A stretch of DNA of 64,000 bases from Pseudomonas lalkuanensis (GTDB taxonomy: Bacteria > Pseudomonadota > Gammaproteobacteria > Pseudomonadales > Pseudomonadaceae): positions 4,072,001 to 4,136,000 of the forward strand of contig NZ_CP043311.1 of the NCBI RefSeq assembly GCF_008807375.1, in the 5' to 3' direction. Below are positions 1-10,610 of this stretch, in pieces. Every line of letters begins with the position of its first letter. Within the stretch, counting starts at the first letter, position 1. The notes below the pieces were generated by a model. That model searched no databases and was not told the DNA's origin. It worked only from the letters and a program-made list of their open reading frames with translations. The position numbers and the translations under genes are program-made.

Positions 1-2035
1 GTTGCAGGCGTTCTTCCAATTGTTCCAGGGCGGCTTCGCGCTCTTCGCGCTCGGCATGCAGGCGTTCCAGTTCCTGGCCACGGGCCAGCAAACCGCTCTC
101 CGCCTCGCTGGCGCGACGCACCCGCAGGAAATTGCGTCCTACCCAGTAGCCATCCCGGCTTATAAGGCTTTCGCCCTCACCCAGGCTGCCACGGCGGGCC
201 AGGGCCTGGTCCAGGCTTTCCACGGGCTGGACCTTGGCCAGCCAGGGCGCCAGGTCCACCGGCGCCTCTACCTTGTCCAGCAGGCTGCCCGGCACCCGCG
301 CCCCGCCTTTGCCGGCACTGGCCAGGCGCAGTTCGCCCTGGCTGAAACCGGACAGGTCGAGGCCGTTGAATTCGTCCAGCAACACGGCCTGCAGATCAGC
401 GCCGAGCACGGTTTCCACCGCCAGCTCCCAGCCCTGCTCCACGCGCAGGCCCTCAGCCAGGCGGGGGCGATCAGCCAGCTTGTGCTCCCGCAGCCATTCG
501 GCGGCGCCCTTGCCGGGGTTCAGCGCAGCCTGCTGCAACGCCTCCAGCGATGCGATACGGCCGTTCAGCCGTTGCAGTTCGCCCTGAGCCTGTTGCTGGG
601 CCTGGTTGGCCTGCTGCAGCTCTTCGCGCAACTGGTCCAGACGCTCCACCAGGCCCTGTTCGGCAGCCTGGAGTTCTTCCAGGCGCATGTCGCCGACGGC
701 CAGTTCTTCGAGCATTTCCTGGATCGCGGCATCTTCCGGGTCCGCTGCCAGCTGGACGCTCTCGTCGTTGAGGCGACGCTGGCGCTCCTGCAGGCGCTCC
801 AGGCTCTGCTCCAGCTGCTGGATGCGTGCCTGCTGCACTTCGGCCTGGCGGCGCGGCTCGGCGCTGCGCTGGTTGAAGCCATCCCACTGCTCCTGCCAGG
901 CGTGCATGCCGGTTTCCGCTTCCTCCAGCTGGGCTGCGGCCTCTTCGGCGGCGGCGGCGCTCATTTCCTGCTCGGGGCCAAGCATCTCCAGCTCCTCGCT
1001 CAGGGTGGCGAGCAGGGTGCGGTCGTGGCCCAGGTGGGATTCGGTTTCCTGGCGGGCGCGTTCGGCCTCGCGCAGGTCGTCCTGCAACTGGCGCAGGCGC
1101 TGCTGGCCGTGCTGGATGCTCTGCTCCACGCGGGCGATATCGCCGCCCACGGAGTAGAAGCGGCCCTGCACCTGGTTGAAGCGCTCGGACAGTTCGTGGT
1201 GCCCGTCGCGCAGGCGTTCGATGCTGGCGTCGGCGTTGCGCTGCTCGGCCACCAGGGCTTCGAAACTGACTTCCTGGTTGCCGATCACCGACTCGCGCTG
1301 GCCGACCTGGTCGTTCAGCGCGCGCCACTTCAGGGCGGCGAGCTGTGCCTTGAGCTGGCGCTCTTCGGCCTTGTATTCCTGGTATTTCTCGGCCGACTGC
1401 GCCTGGCGGTGCAGGCGTTCCAGCTGGCGCTCCAGTTCCTCGCGCAGGTCGGTCAGGCGCGCCAGGTTCTCCTGGGTGCGGCGGATGCGGCTCTCGGTCT
1501 CGCGGCGGCGCTCCTTGTACTTGGAGATGCCGGCGGCTTCCTCGATGAAGTTGCGCAGGTCCTCCGGCTTGGCCTCGATCAGCTTGGAGATCATCCCCTG
1601 CTCGATGATCGAGTAGCTGCGCGGGCCCAGGCCTGTGCCGAGGAAGATGTCGGTGATGTCACGACGCCGGCACTTGGTGCCGTTGAGGAAATAGGTGTTC
1701 TGGCCGTCGCGGCTGACACGGCGGCGAATGGAAATCTCGGCGAACGCGGCGTACTCGCCCACCAGGGTGTTATCGGAGTTGTCGAAGATCAGCTCGATGC
1801 TGGCCTGGGCGACCGGCTTGCGGGTATTGGAACCGTTGAAGATGACGTCGGTCATCGACTCGCCGCGGAGGTTCTTTGCCGAACTCTCGCCCATTACCCA
1901 GCGAACGGCGTCGATGATGTTCGACTTGCCGCAACCATTAGGGCCGACCACGGCCGCCATGTTGCTGGGGAAGCTGACGGTCGTCGGGTCCACGAAGGAC
2001 TTGAAGCCGGCCAGCTTGATGCACTTCAGCCGCAT
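1..2035 (-). CDS. smc: Chromosome partition protein Smc, N-terminal part (runs off the window)
   Basis: About 678 codons of the condensin ATPase Smc, which organises and helps segregate the chromosome. The start is the ATG whose complement lies at 2033-2035. The first residues read MRLKCIKLAGFKSF and are followed by a Walker A motif GPNGCGKSN at about residues 31-39, as in all Smc proteins. A long Glu/Arg/Gln-rich coiled coil covers about residues 170-500 and is followed by the start of the globular hinge. The second coiled coil, the ABC signature and Walker B would lie outside the left edge. A GntR regulator gene lies 13 bases upstream on the same strand. Identification is firm; the truncation is only the window edge. 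Confidence 0.97.
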   Translation of the reverse strand, partial: MRLKCIKLAGFKSFVDPTTVSFPSNMAAVVGPNGCGKSNIIDAVRWVMGESSAKNLRGESMTDVIFNGSNTRKPVAQASIELIFDNSDNTLVGEYAAFAEISIRRRVSRDGQNTYFLNGTKCRRRDITDIFLGTGLGPRSYSIIEQGMISKLIEAKPEDLRNFIEEAAGISKYKERRRETESRIRRTQENLARLTDLREELERQLERLHRQAQSAEKYQEYKAEERQLKAQLAALKWRALNDQVGQRESVIGNQEVSFEALVAEQRNADASIERLRDGHHELSERFNQVQGRFYSVGGDIARVEQSIQHGQQRLRQLQDDLREAERARQETESHLGHDRTLLATLSEELEMLGPEQEMSAAAAEEAAAQLEEAETGMHAWQEQWDGFNQRSAEPRRQAEVQQARIQQLEQSLERLQERQRRLNDESVQLAADPEDAAIQEMLEELAVGDMRLEELQAAEQGLVERLDQLREELQQANQAQQQAQGELQRLNGRIASLEALQQAALNPGKGAAEWLREHKLADRPRLAEGLRVEQGWELAVETVLGADLQAVLLDEFNGLDLSGFSQGELRLASAGKGGARVPGSLLDKVEAPVDLAPWLAKVQPVESLDQALARRGSLGEGESLISRDGYWVGRNFLRVRRASEAESGLLARGQELERLHAEREEREAALEQLEERLQ

Positions 2036-2048
2036 CGATGCGCTCCGT

Positions 2049-2708
2049 TCAACGCTCGGCCAGCGCCGCGAGCACCAGGTCGCAGTTCTGCTTGCCGTAG
2101 CCCAGCAGCACTTCGCGGATCCTCGACTGGTCGCGGGCGATCACCGCCTGCAGCAGGTCGTCGAATACTTCGCCGAACTGGCCCATCTGGCCCCGGCGGC
2201 GTTCCAGGGCGATGTAATAGGTACGGGCGATGGCCGGCTGCAGGTTGTCCAGGGTCTGCTGCAGGTAGGGGTTGTCGGCGAAGGGATAGGCCGTCTGCAT
2301 GATGGCGAAACTGGCTTCGACGAACGCCAGGATGTCTTCCCGCTCGCGCGCTTCGGCCAGACGCTGCTGGATGGCACGGAAGGGCAGGAGGTCTTCCTCG
2401 CTGCGCCAGTGCTCGGCAACGGCGTAGCCGAGCAGGATGTAAAGCTCCATCACCAGGGTGTAGAGGCTGCGCACATGCTGCTGCGTCAGCTCGGACACCT
2501 GGGCGCCGCGACGCGGCAGGATGGTGATCAGATGGCGTCGTTCGAGGATCAGCAGCGCTTCGCGCACCGAGCCCCGGCTGACATTCATGGCCTGGGTGAC
2601 TTTCTGTTCCTGGATGCGCTCACGCTCTTTCAACTCGCCGCGAATGATGCGCTCGGCGAGGTGCTGGGCAATCTGCTCGGAGAGGCTGTCCGGTGCCTTG
2701 AACGTCAT
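2049..2708 (-). CDS. GntR/FCD-family transcriptional regulator
   Basis: A 219-residue DNA-binding protein. The N-terminal winged helix-turn-helix (about residues 10-75) contains ELKERERIQEQKV and SRGSVREALLILE, typical of GntR regulators. The C-terminal all-helical part resembles an FCD ligand-binding domain. The ATG at 2706-2708 was chosen because AAGGAAAA stands just before it; a longer frame to 2759 lacks a ribosome site. The gene is divergent from xdhA across 413 bases and directly precedes smc. In P. aeruginosa, as I recall, a GntR gene sits in the same place between smc and the xdh genes. Its ligand is unknown. It is a candidate for one of the operator types in this island, but nothing in the sequence says which. 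Confidence 0.85.
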   Translation of the reverse strand: MTFKAPDSLSEQIAQHLAERIIRGELKERERIQEQKVTQAMNVSRGSVREALLILERRHLITILPRRGAQVSELTQQHVRSLYTLVMELYILLGYAVAEHWRSEEDLLPFRAIQQRLAEAREREDILAFVEASFAIMQTAYPFADNPYLQQTLDNLQPAIARTYYIALERRRGQMGQFGEVFDDLLQAVIARDQSRIREVLLGYGKQNCDLVLAALAER

Positions 2709-3020
2709 GGTTTTCCTTCGAACTGGGGAACATTGTGCGCTACGCGGGAGCTTTCCCACGCCAAAGCTCCGGCGCTGACAGTACTACGGGTACAGGCAGT
2801 GGGCGCAAGAGCAAAAGGGGGAAATTTCCGACTCTGCCGCAGGACGCGGGCAGGGGGCGGATTCTAGCACAAGGCAACGGGCGGCTACGCGAATGGAAGC
2901 GCTCGAGGACAGGCACCCTCCCCTGCCTTTTCTACAATTAGGACAGGAGGCGCGAATCCCGCCTGAACCTTGAGACAGAGCGCTTGCGGCGGCTAATAAC
3001 CGAAAGGCATGAATATTTCC

Positions 3021-3034
3021 TGACTTTTGAGTCA
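3021..3034. promoter_or_regulatory. Operator-like palindrome 1 upstream of xdhA (TGACY-N4-RGTCA)
   Basis: The sequence TGACTTTTGAGTCA is a perfect 5+5 inverted repeat with a 4-base spacer, flanked by C and A. Half-sites and spacing match the RutR consensus TTGACCA-NN-TGGTCAA except for the inner bases. It lies 23 bases (centre to centre) from a second copy. Confidence 0.55.
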
Positions 3035-3042
3035 AATATTTA

Positions 3043-3071
3043 TTGACCCACAGGTCAGACCCCACTAAATT
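3043..3071 (+). promoter_or_regulatory. Probable sigma-70 promoter of the xdhABC operon
   Basis: A -35 box TTGACC (3043-3048), a 17-base spacer and a -10 box TAAATT (3066-3071). The predicted transcript start is about 40 bases before the xdhA start codon. Confidence 0.5.
3044..3057. promoter_or_regulatory. Operator-like palindrome 2 overlapping the xdhA -35 box
   Basis: The sequence TGACCCACAGGTCA is a perfect TGACC/GGTCA inverted repeat with a 4-base spacer, the same geometry as RutR sites. It covers the likely -35 hexamer, so binding here would be expected to block transcription of xdhA. The RutR-like regulator encoded at 25243-25872 is the obvious candidate. Confidence 0.6.
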
Positions 3072-3121
3072 TGCCGCCATACGAGCCCTCGTAAAAACAA
3101 TAAAGTGCCTGGAGGTCGTCC

Positions 3122-4553
<1,432 letters not shown>

Positions 4554-4561
<8 letters not shown>

Positions 4562-6950
4562 CAAACACCATCACAAAACCCAGGAAGAACTGGCGGAACT
4601 GTTTCGTGCCGACATCACCACCGGCGTCGGCAAGAGCGTCAAGCACGAGAGCGCGCCCAAGCACGTGACCGGCGAAGCCGTGTACGTCGACGACCGCCTG
4701 GAGTTCCCCAACCAGCTGCACGTCTATGCCCGCATGAGCGACCGCGCCCATGCGCGCATCACCCGCATCGATACCACGCCCTGCTACCAGTTCCCGGGCG
4801 TGGCCATCGCCATTACCGCCAAGGACGTGCCCGGCCAGCTGGACATCGGCCCGGTGGTCGCCGGCGACCCGCTGCTGGCCGACGGCAAGGTCGAGTACGT
4901 CGGCCAGGTGGTCCTGGCCGTGGGTGCCGACAGCCTGGAGACCGCTCGCAAGGCCGCCATGGCCGCCATCGTCGAGTACGAGGACCTGGAGCCCGTGCTG
5001 GACGTGGTGGAAGCGCTGCGCAAGAAGCACTTCGTACTGGACAGCCACCAGCACAAGCGTGGTGATTCCAGCACCGCACTGGCCAATTCGAAGCACCGCA
5101 TCCAGGGCACCCTGCATATCGGCGGCCAGGAGCACTTCTACCTGGAGACCCAGATCTCCTCCGTCATGCCCACCGAAGACGGCGGCATGATCGTCTACAC
5201 CTCCACCCAGAACGCCACCGAAGTGCAGAAGCTGGTGGCCGAGGTGCTGGGCGTGCCGATGAACAAGATCGTCATCGACATGCGCCGCATGGGTGGCGGC
5301 TTCGGCGGCAAGGAAACCCAGGCGGCCGGCCCGGCCTGCCTGTGCGCGGTGATCGCGCACCTGACCCGTCGCCCGACCAAGATGCGCCTGCCGCGCATGG
5401 AAGACATGACCGTCACCGGCAAGCGCCACCCCTTCTATGTCGAGTACGACGTGGGCTTCGACGAGAACGGCCTGCTCACCGGCATCGAACTGGAACTGGC
5501 GGGCAACTGCGGCTACTCGCCCGACCTGTCCGGCTCCATCGTCGACCGCGCGATGTTCCACTCGGACAACGCCTACTTCCTCGAAAACGCCACCATCAAT
5601 GGTCACCGCTGCAAGACCAACACCGCCTCGAACACTGCCTACCGCGGTTTCGGCGGCCCGCAGGGGATGGTCGCGATCGAAGAGATCATGGATGCCATCG
5701 CGCGCCACCTGGGCAAGGACCCGCTGGATGTCCGCAAACTGAACTACTACGGCAAGGACGAGCGCAACGTCACCCACTACTACCAGACCGTCGAGCACAA
5801 CATGCTCGCCGAGATGACCGCGGAACTGGAGGAAAGCGCCGAATACGCCAAGCGCCGTGAGGAAATCCGCGAGTTCAACGCAAAAAGCCCAGTGTTGAAG
5901 AAGGGCCTGGCGATGACGCCGGTGAAATTCGGCATCAGCTTCACCGCCACCTTCCTCAACCAGGCCGGCGCGCTGGTGCACATCTATACCGACGGCAGCA
6001 TCCACCTGAACCACGGCGGCACCGAGATGGGCCAGGGCCTGAACACCAAGGTCGCCCAGGTGGTGGCCGAAGTCTTCCAGGTGGACATTTCGCGCATCCA
6101 GATCACCGCCACCAACACCGACAAGGTGCCCAACACTTCGCCGACCGCCGCCTCCAGCGGTACCGACCTGAACGGCAAGGCTGCGCAGAACGCCGCCGAA
6201 ACCATCAAGGGCCGGCTGGTGGAGTTCCTCGCCAATCACTTCAAGGTGACCACCGAGGACGTGCAGTTCAAGAACGACCAGGTACGCGTGCGCGATCACT
6301 TCCTCTCCTTCGAGGAAATGATCCAGCTCGCCTACTTCAACCAGATCTCGCTCTCCAGCACCGGCTTCTATCGCACGCCGAAGATCTTCTACGACCGCGA
6401 CAAGGCCGCCGGCCGCCCCTTCTACTACTTCGCCTACGGCATCGCCTGCTGCGAAGTGCTGGTCGACACCCTGACCGGCGAGTACAAGATGCTGCGCACC
6501 GACATCCTGCATGACGTGGGCGCATCCCTGAACCCGGCCATCGACATCGGCCAGGTCGAGGGCGCCTTCGTCCAGGGCATGGGCTGGCTGACCACCGAGG
6601 AACTGGTGTGGAACGCCAAGGGCAAGCTGATGACCAACGGTCCGGCCAGCTACAAGATCCCGGCCATCGCCGACATGCCCATCGACCTGCGGGTGAAACT
6701 GGTTGAGAACCGCAAGAACCCCGAGCAGACGGTGTTCCACTCCAAGGCCGTGGGCGAGCCGCCCTTCATGCTCGGCATCGCCGCCTGGTGCGCCATCAAG
6801 GATGCTGTGGCAAGCCTGGGCGACTACAAGGCGCAGCCGCAGATCGACGCGCCGGCCACCCCCGAACGCGTGCTCTGGGGCGTCGAGCAGATGCGCAAGC
6901 TCCAACAGCCGGCCCCGGCCTCCACCCAAGCGGAGACCGAGCCTGCGTAA
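4554..6950 (+). CDS. xdhB: Xanthine dehydrogenase large (molybdopterin-binding) subunit
   Basis: A 798-residue catalytic subunit carrying the molybdenum cofactor. Seen in the sequence are QEHFYLE at about 192-198, GGGFGGKE starting at 247, and AYRGFGGPQ around residue 364 with the Arg expected to contact substrate. AVGEPP near the C-terminus contains E735, the position of the catalytic glutamate in xanthine oxidases. Length agrees with bacterial XdhB proteins. It overlaps xdhA by 8 bases. Maturation should need XdhC, encoded downstream, and molybdopterin, for which a moaA gene is present at 24046-25041. Confidence 0.97.
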
Positions 6951-6953
6951 CCC

Positions 6954-7023
6954 GTAGGAGCCCGCTTGCTGGCGAAAGCGTTGCCTCCAACGACACGCGA
7001 TTCGCCAGCAAGCTGGCTCCTAC
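6954..7023. repeat. REP-like inverted repeat between xdhB and xdhC
   Basis: GTAGGAGC and a GCTTGCTGGCGAA arm are answered by TTCGCCAGCAAGC and GCTCCTAC, giving imperfect arms of about 25 bases around a short loop. This is the type of extragenic palindrome dispersed in Pseudomonas genomes. It may stabilise the upstream xdhAB message. Confidence 0.75.
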
Positions 7024-7045
7024 ATGGATAAAACGGTGCAAAACA

Positions 7046-7195
7046 ATGACAACATCCACCGATAGAACGAAGACGACGCAGCCGGACAATGACGCCGTGC
7101 TGCTGGAAACGCTGCCGGCCCCGGTCCGTCCCAAGGACGACTGGCGGCTGTCGCGCACCACCAGGCCACTGCGTAGCTGGAGATTGAGCAAATGA
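7046..7195 (+). CDS. Small hypothetical protein, 49 residues, overlapping xdhC
   Basis: A short ATG-initiated frame whose TGA overlaps the ATG of xdhC (AATGA), the usual sign of translational coupling in an operon. The product starts MTTSTDRTKTTQPDND and is polar and proline/arginine-rich, with a tryptophan pair in the C-terminal third (DDWRLSR and RSWRLSK). I see no signal peptide or membrane segment. No clear Shine-Dalgarno sequence precedes the ATG, which weakens the case, although xdhC has its own GGAGA site. I do not recognise a family. It could be a real small partner of the xanthine dehydrogenase maturation system or a chance frame. Confidence 0.35.
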   Translation: MTTSTDRTKTTQPDNDAVLLETLPAPVRPKDDWRLSRTTRPLRSWRLSK

Positions 7196-8025
7196 GCTGG
7201 ATCAGCGCCCTCGCCGACCTGCAGCAACGCGGCGAACCCTGCGTGCTGGTGACCATCATCGAAGAGCGTGGCTCCACGCCGCGCAATGCCGGTTCGAAGA
7301 TGGTCGTCACCGCCGAGCGCATCTTCGAGACCATCGGTGGCGGTCATCTCGAGTTCAAGGCGATGGAGATCGCTCGCCAGATGCTCGAAAGTCGCAGCCA
7401 GGACACCCGCCTGGAACGCTTCAGCCTGGGCGCCAGCCTCGGCCAGTGCTGCGGCGGCGCGACCGTAGTGCTGTTCGAACCCATGGGCCAGCCTCAGGCG
7501 CATATCGCCGTGTTCGGCGCCGGACACGTCGGTCGTGCCCTGGTTCCGCTGCTCGCCAGCCTGCCATGCAAGGTGCGCTGGATCGACTCGCGGGAAAACG
7601 AATTCCCCGAGCAGATTCCGTCCGGCGTGGACAAGGTGGTCAACGAGGAAGTGATCGACGAAATCGCGGATATGCCCAAGGGCAGCTACTTCATCGTCAT
7701 GACCCACAACCACCAGCTGGACCTGGAGCTCACCGCCGAGATCCTCAAGCGCAACGATTTCGCCTACTTCGGCCTGATCGGCTCGAAAACCAAGCGTGTC
7801 AAGTTCGAGCACCGTCTGCGCGAACGCGGCTTCGCAAGCGAAACCGTGCAACGCATGCGCTGCCCGATGGGCATCCAGGAGGTCAAGGGCAAGCTGCCGG
7901 TGGAGATCGCCATTTCCATCGCTGGTGAAGTGGTCGCCACCTACAACGCCAACTTCGGCCAGGAAGTGAAGAAGGGCGAGACCGTCGCCAAGCTGATTCC
8001 TTCCTCGCGCCGCGAACAGGCCTGA
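7192..8025 (+). CDS. xdhC: Xanthine dehydrogenase accessory protein XdhC
   Basis: A 277-residue maturation factor. XdhC proteins bind the molybdenum cofactor, protect it while it is sulfurated, and insert it into the XdhB subunit; they are not part of the mature enzyme. The N-terminal XdhC/CoxI domain contains ERGSTPRNAGSKM and QCCGG. A Rossmann-like domain follows, starting at AVFGAGHVGRAL near residue 107. The ATG at 7192 follows TGGAGAT at suitable spacing and overlaps the stop of the 49-codon frame. It lies in the xdhAB operon and precedes guaD. Confidence 0.95.
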   Translation: MSWISALADLQQRGEPCVLVTIIEERGSTPRNAGSKMVVTAERIFETIGGGHLEFKAMEIARQMLESRSQDTRLERFSLGASLGQCCGGATVVLFEPMGQPQAHIAVFGAGHVGRALVPLLASLPCKVRWIDSRENEFPEQIPSGVDKVVNEEVIDEIADMPKGSYFIVMTHNHQLDLELTAEILKRNDFAYFGLIGSKTKRVKFEHRLRERGFASETVQRMRCPMGIQEVKGKLPVEIAISIAGEVVATYNANFGQEVKKGETVAKLIPSSRREQA

Positions 8026-8031
8026 ATTATT

Positions 8032-8099
8032 CCTTCCCCAAAGGGAAGGTGACGCGTAAGTGCCGGGTGGGGAGAGCCGCGTGACAGGGAGCTCCCCAC
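8032..8099. repeat. Two small hairpins between xdhC and guaD
   Basis: CCTTCCC/GGGAAGG (8032-8049) and GTGGGGAG/CTCCCCAC (8067-8099) form two stem-loops in the 130-base gap. Neither is followed by a T run, so they are more likely RNA stability or processing elements than terminators. Confidence 0.45.
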
Positions 8100-8155
8100 T
8101 CCGGCCCCTCCCCTCGCGGGACGCAAGAATCGCAACGCCAACGAACGAGACTGAC

Positions 8156-9463
8156 ATGACCAGCCACGTAACCGCTTACCGCTCCGCCATCCTGCACAGC
8201 ATCGCCGACCCCGCCCAGGTAGGCGTCGAGCAGTCCTATCAGTATTTCGAGGACGGCCTGCTGGTGGTGGAGGACGGTCGCATCAAGGCCCTGGGCGAAG
8301 CCAAGTCCCTGCTGCCGGGCCTGGATGCCGGCGTCGAGGTGCATGAGTATCGCGATGCCCTGATCACCCCCGGTTTCATCGACACCCATATCCACTTCCC
8401 GCAGACCGGCATGATCGCCTCCTACGGCGAGCAGCTGCTGGACTGGCTGAACACCTACACCTTCCCCACCGAGAAGCAGTTCGCCGACAAGGCCCACGCC
8501 GCCGACGTCGCGGGCATCTTCATCAAGGAACTGCTGCGCAACGGCACCACCACCGCCCTGGTGTTCGGCACCGTGCACAAGGAGTCGGTGGACGCCTTCT
8601 TCGAAGCCGCCCAGGCACTCGACCTGCGGATGATCGCCGGCAAGGTACTGATGGACCGCAACGCACCGGACTACCTGACCGACACCGCCGAATCCGGCTA
8701 CGCGGACAGCAAGGAGCTGATCGAGCGCTGGCACGGCAAGGGCCGCCTGCACTATGCGGTGACGCCGCGCTTCGCCCCAACCAGCACCCCGGAGCAACTG
8801 GAGCTGGCAGGCAAGCTGTATGCCGAATACCCGGGCCTGTACATGCACACCCACCTGTCCGAAAACCGCAAGGAAATCGAATGGGTGAAAGAGCTGTTCC
8901 CGGAGCGCAAGGGCTACCTGGACGTCTATGACCATTACAAACTGATCGGCCAGCGCTCGGTATTCGCCCACGGCGTGCACCTGTGCGACGACGAGTGCAA
9001 GCGCCTGGCGGAAACCGGTTCGGCCGTGGCCTTCTGCCCCACCTCCAACCTGTTCCTGGGCAGCGGCCTGTTCGACCTGCAGAAGCTGGAAGAACACGGC
9101 GTGCGTGTGGGCCTGGGCACCGACGTGGGCGCTGGCACCAGCTTCTCGCAACTGCAGTCGCTGAACGAGGCGTACAAGGTGATGCAGCTGCAGGGCAAGA
9201 AACTCGACCCGTTCAAATCCCTGTACCTGGCAACCCTGGGCGGCGCCCGCGCACTCTACCTGGACGACAAGATCGGCAACTTCCAGGCCGGCAAGGATGC
9301 GGACTTCGTAGTCCTCGACTACAAGGCCACCCCACTGCTGGACTACCGCATGCAACAGGCCAAGAGCCTTCCGGAGCGCCTGTTCGCCCTGACCATCCTC
9401 GGTGACGACCGCACCGTGAAGGAAACCTTTGCCGCCGGCCGCAGCGTTCACAAGCGCGGCTGA
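8156..9463 (+). CDS. guaD: Guanine deaminase
   Basis: A 435-residue zinc amidohydrolase that converts guanine to xanthine and so feeds xanthine dehydrogenase. Metal ligands of the amidohydrolase barrel are visible: FIDTHIHFPQ (H78 and H80), MHTHLSE in the middle, and GLGTDVGAG near residue 320 with the catalytic Asp. Length is close to the E. coli enzyme (about 440). The ATG at 8156 is preceded only by a weak purine stretch; an upstream in-frame ATG at 8060 would add an unlikely basic leader. It is the last gene before a strong terminator, so xdhABC-guaD is probably one transcript. Confidence 0.95.
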   Translation: MTSHVTAYRSAILHSIADPAQVGVEQSYQYFEDGLLVVEDGRIKALGEAKSLLPGLDAGVEVHEYRDALITPGFIDTHIHFPQTGMIASYGEQLLDWLNTYTFPTEKQFADKAHAADVAGIFIKELLRNGTTTALVFGTVHKESVDAFFEAAQALDLRMIAGKVLMDRNAPDYLTDTAESGYADSKELIERWHGKGRLHYAVTPRFAPTSTPEQLELAGKLYAEYPGLYMHTHLSENRKEIEWVKELFPERKGYLDVYDHYKLIGQRSVFAHGVHLCDDECKRLAETGSAVAFCPTSNLFLGSGLFDLQKLEEHGVRVGLGTDVGAGTSFSQLQSLNEAYKVMQLQGKKLDPFKSLYLATLGGARALYLDDKIGNFQAGKDADFVVLDYKATPLLDYRMQQAKSLPERLFALTILGDDRTVKETFAAGRSVHKRG

Positions 9464-9480
9464 TCGAACTTGCAAAAAAA

Positions 9481-9513
9481 CAAGCCCCGCTTCGGCGGGG
9501 CTTGTCTGTTTTT
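9481..9513 (+). terminator. Rho-independent terminator after guaD
   Basis: Stem CAAGCCCCGC / GCGGGGCTTG with a TTCG loop (9481-9504), followed by TCTGTTTTT. It ends the xdhABC-guaD transcript. Confidence 0.9.
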
Positions 9514-9680
9514 CACCAATGAATTCGCTCCCACGGGTAAGTACCGCCTTGGCACCAGGTTGCCCATAGGATGGGTTGAGCGGAGCGATGCCCATGCAGA
9601 AACCACTTGATGGGTATCGCAAGCTCGCGGAACGCCGCCCGCCCCGTCCCGCGTTCCGGCCGTGCTCAAGCCGTTCAAGC

Positions 9681-9706
9681 AAAAAGCCCCGCGTTCGCGG
9701 GGCTTT
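9681..9706 (-). terminator. Rho-independent terminator of the second GntR gene
   Basis: AAAAAGCCCCGCG TTCG CGGGGCTTT read on the minus strand gives a GC stem followed by a T run. It lies 15 bases beyond the stop of the GntR gene at 9722. Confidence 0.8.
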
Positions 9707-9721
9707 CCACCTGGGTCAGAA

Positions 9722-10492
9722 TCAGGCGCTGCGCGGCGTTGCGCGGCCGGGCTTCTTCTTGGTCTGCAGCAAGTGCGAGAACACCGCGTGCAGGTCGTCC
9801 GAGGCGCCGCCTTCGTCCAGGTTCAGCTTGTCGTCGATGTGATCCATGTGATGCATCATCAGCATCACCGCGCGCTCGGCATCGCGGGACTCGATGGCAT
9901 CGATCAGGCGATTGTGCTCATCGAAAGAACAGTGGGAGCGGCTGCCGCTCTCGTATTGGGCAATGATGAGGGACGTCTGCGACACCAGGCTGCGCTGGAA
10001 GCTCACCAGCGGGGCGTTCTTTGCCGCCTCGGCCAGCTTCAGGTGGAACTCCCCGGAAAGGCGGATTCCAGCGCCACGGTCGCCACGGGAGAAGCAGGCC
10101 TGCTCTTCAAGAACCATCTGCCGCAGTTCCTGCAACTGCTCGGCGGTGGCGTGCTCGACCGCAAGTTCCGTGATGGCGCGTTCCACCAGCCGGCGCGCAT
10201 AGAAGATCTGCCGGGCTTCCTCGACACTCGGGCTGGCCACCACGGCGCCACGATTGGGTCGCAACAGCACCACGCCTTCATGGGCAAGGCGCGACAGGGC
10301 GCGGCGGATGATGGTGCGGCTGACGCCGAAAATCTCACCCAGGGCCTCTTCGCTCAGCTTGGTACCGGGAGCGAGGCGCTGCTCGAGAATCGCATCGAAA
10401 ATGTGCGCGTAGACGACGTCGTCCTGAGTGCCGCTGCGGGTGCTTTTGGCGGTGCGCGGCTGCTTCTTGAGTGGCTGCAACTGTTCGTTCAT
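9722..10492 (-). CDS. GntR/FCD-family transcriptional regulator (purine island)
   Basis: A 256-residue regulator. The winged helix domain (about residues 25-95) shows LAPGTKLSEEALGEIFGVSRT and ALSRLAHEGVVLL. The FCD domain that follows contains acidic and His residues expected to bind metal and ligand (EFHLKLAEA; DEHNRLIDAIESRD). The start is the ATG at 10490-10492; a frame opening at 10609 has no ribosome site. The gene is divergent from the purine permease gene. A TTGTACACAA palindrome at 10600-10609 overlaps its likely -10 box (TACAAT on the minus strand), suggesting autoregulation. I infer that it controls the other TTGTATACAA sites in the island. In P. aeruginosa a GntR gene occupies the same position next to guaD. 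Confidence 0.88.
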   Translation of the reverse strand: MNEQLQPLKKQPRTAKSTRSGTQDDVVYAHIFDAILEQRLAPGTKLSEEALGEIFGVSRTIIRRALSRLAHEGVVLLRPNRGAVVASPSVEEARQIFYARRLVERAITELAVEHATAEQLQELRQMVLEEQACFSRGDRGAGIRLSGEFHLKLAEAAKNAPLVSFQRSLVSQTSLIIAQYESGSRSHCSFDEHNRLIDAIESRDAERAVMLMMHHMDHIDDKLNLDEGGASDDLHAVFSHLLQTKKKPGRATPRSA

Positions 10493-10598
10493 GGGTGCTC
10501 GCGTAAAGGGGGTCGGCGGTATCCAGGGCCCTTTTTGCCCCTTTTCGCCGGGCTGAGCGGGTGGGTCAGCGAGGGAAATCAGGGAAAAATCGAGTGAT

Positions 10599-10610
10599 AT
10601 TGTACACAAT
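10599..10610. promoter_or_regulatory. GntR-type operator at the GntR gene promoter
   Basis: ATTGTACACAAT, one mismatch from the perfect palindrome TTGTATACAA found elsewhere in the island. It overlaps a minus-strand TACAAT -10 candidate of the GntR gene. Confidence 0.55.

Larger units (their letters stand above)
2709..3121. other. Intergenic region between the GntR gene and xdhA
   Basis: A 413-base gap with divergent promoters and no convincing gene. The right half is more AT-rich and holds two inverted repeats (3021-3034 and 3044-3057) and the likely xdhA promoter. The left half shows nothing recognisable beyond the GntR ribosome site. Confidence 0.7.

Noticed and set aside
2..2302. A 766-codon plus-strand frame opposite smc
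   Set aside because: It is Ala/Leu/Gln-rich antisense of the Smc coiled coil. The minus strand encodes Walker A and a coherent Smc sequence.
2784..3080. A 98-codon minus-strand frame in the xdhA promoter region
   Set aside because: It crosses the promoter and operators, lacks a ribosome site and shows no protein-like pattern.
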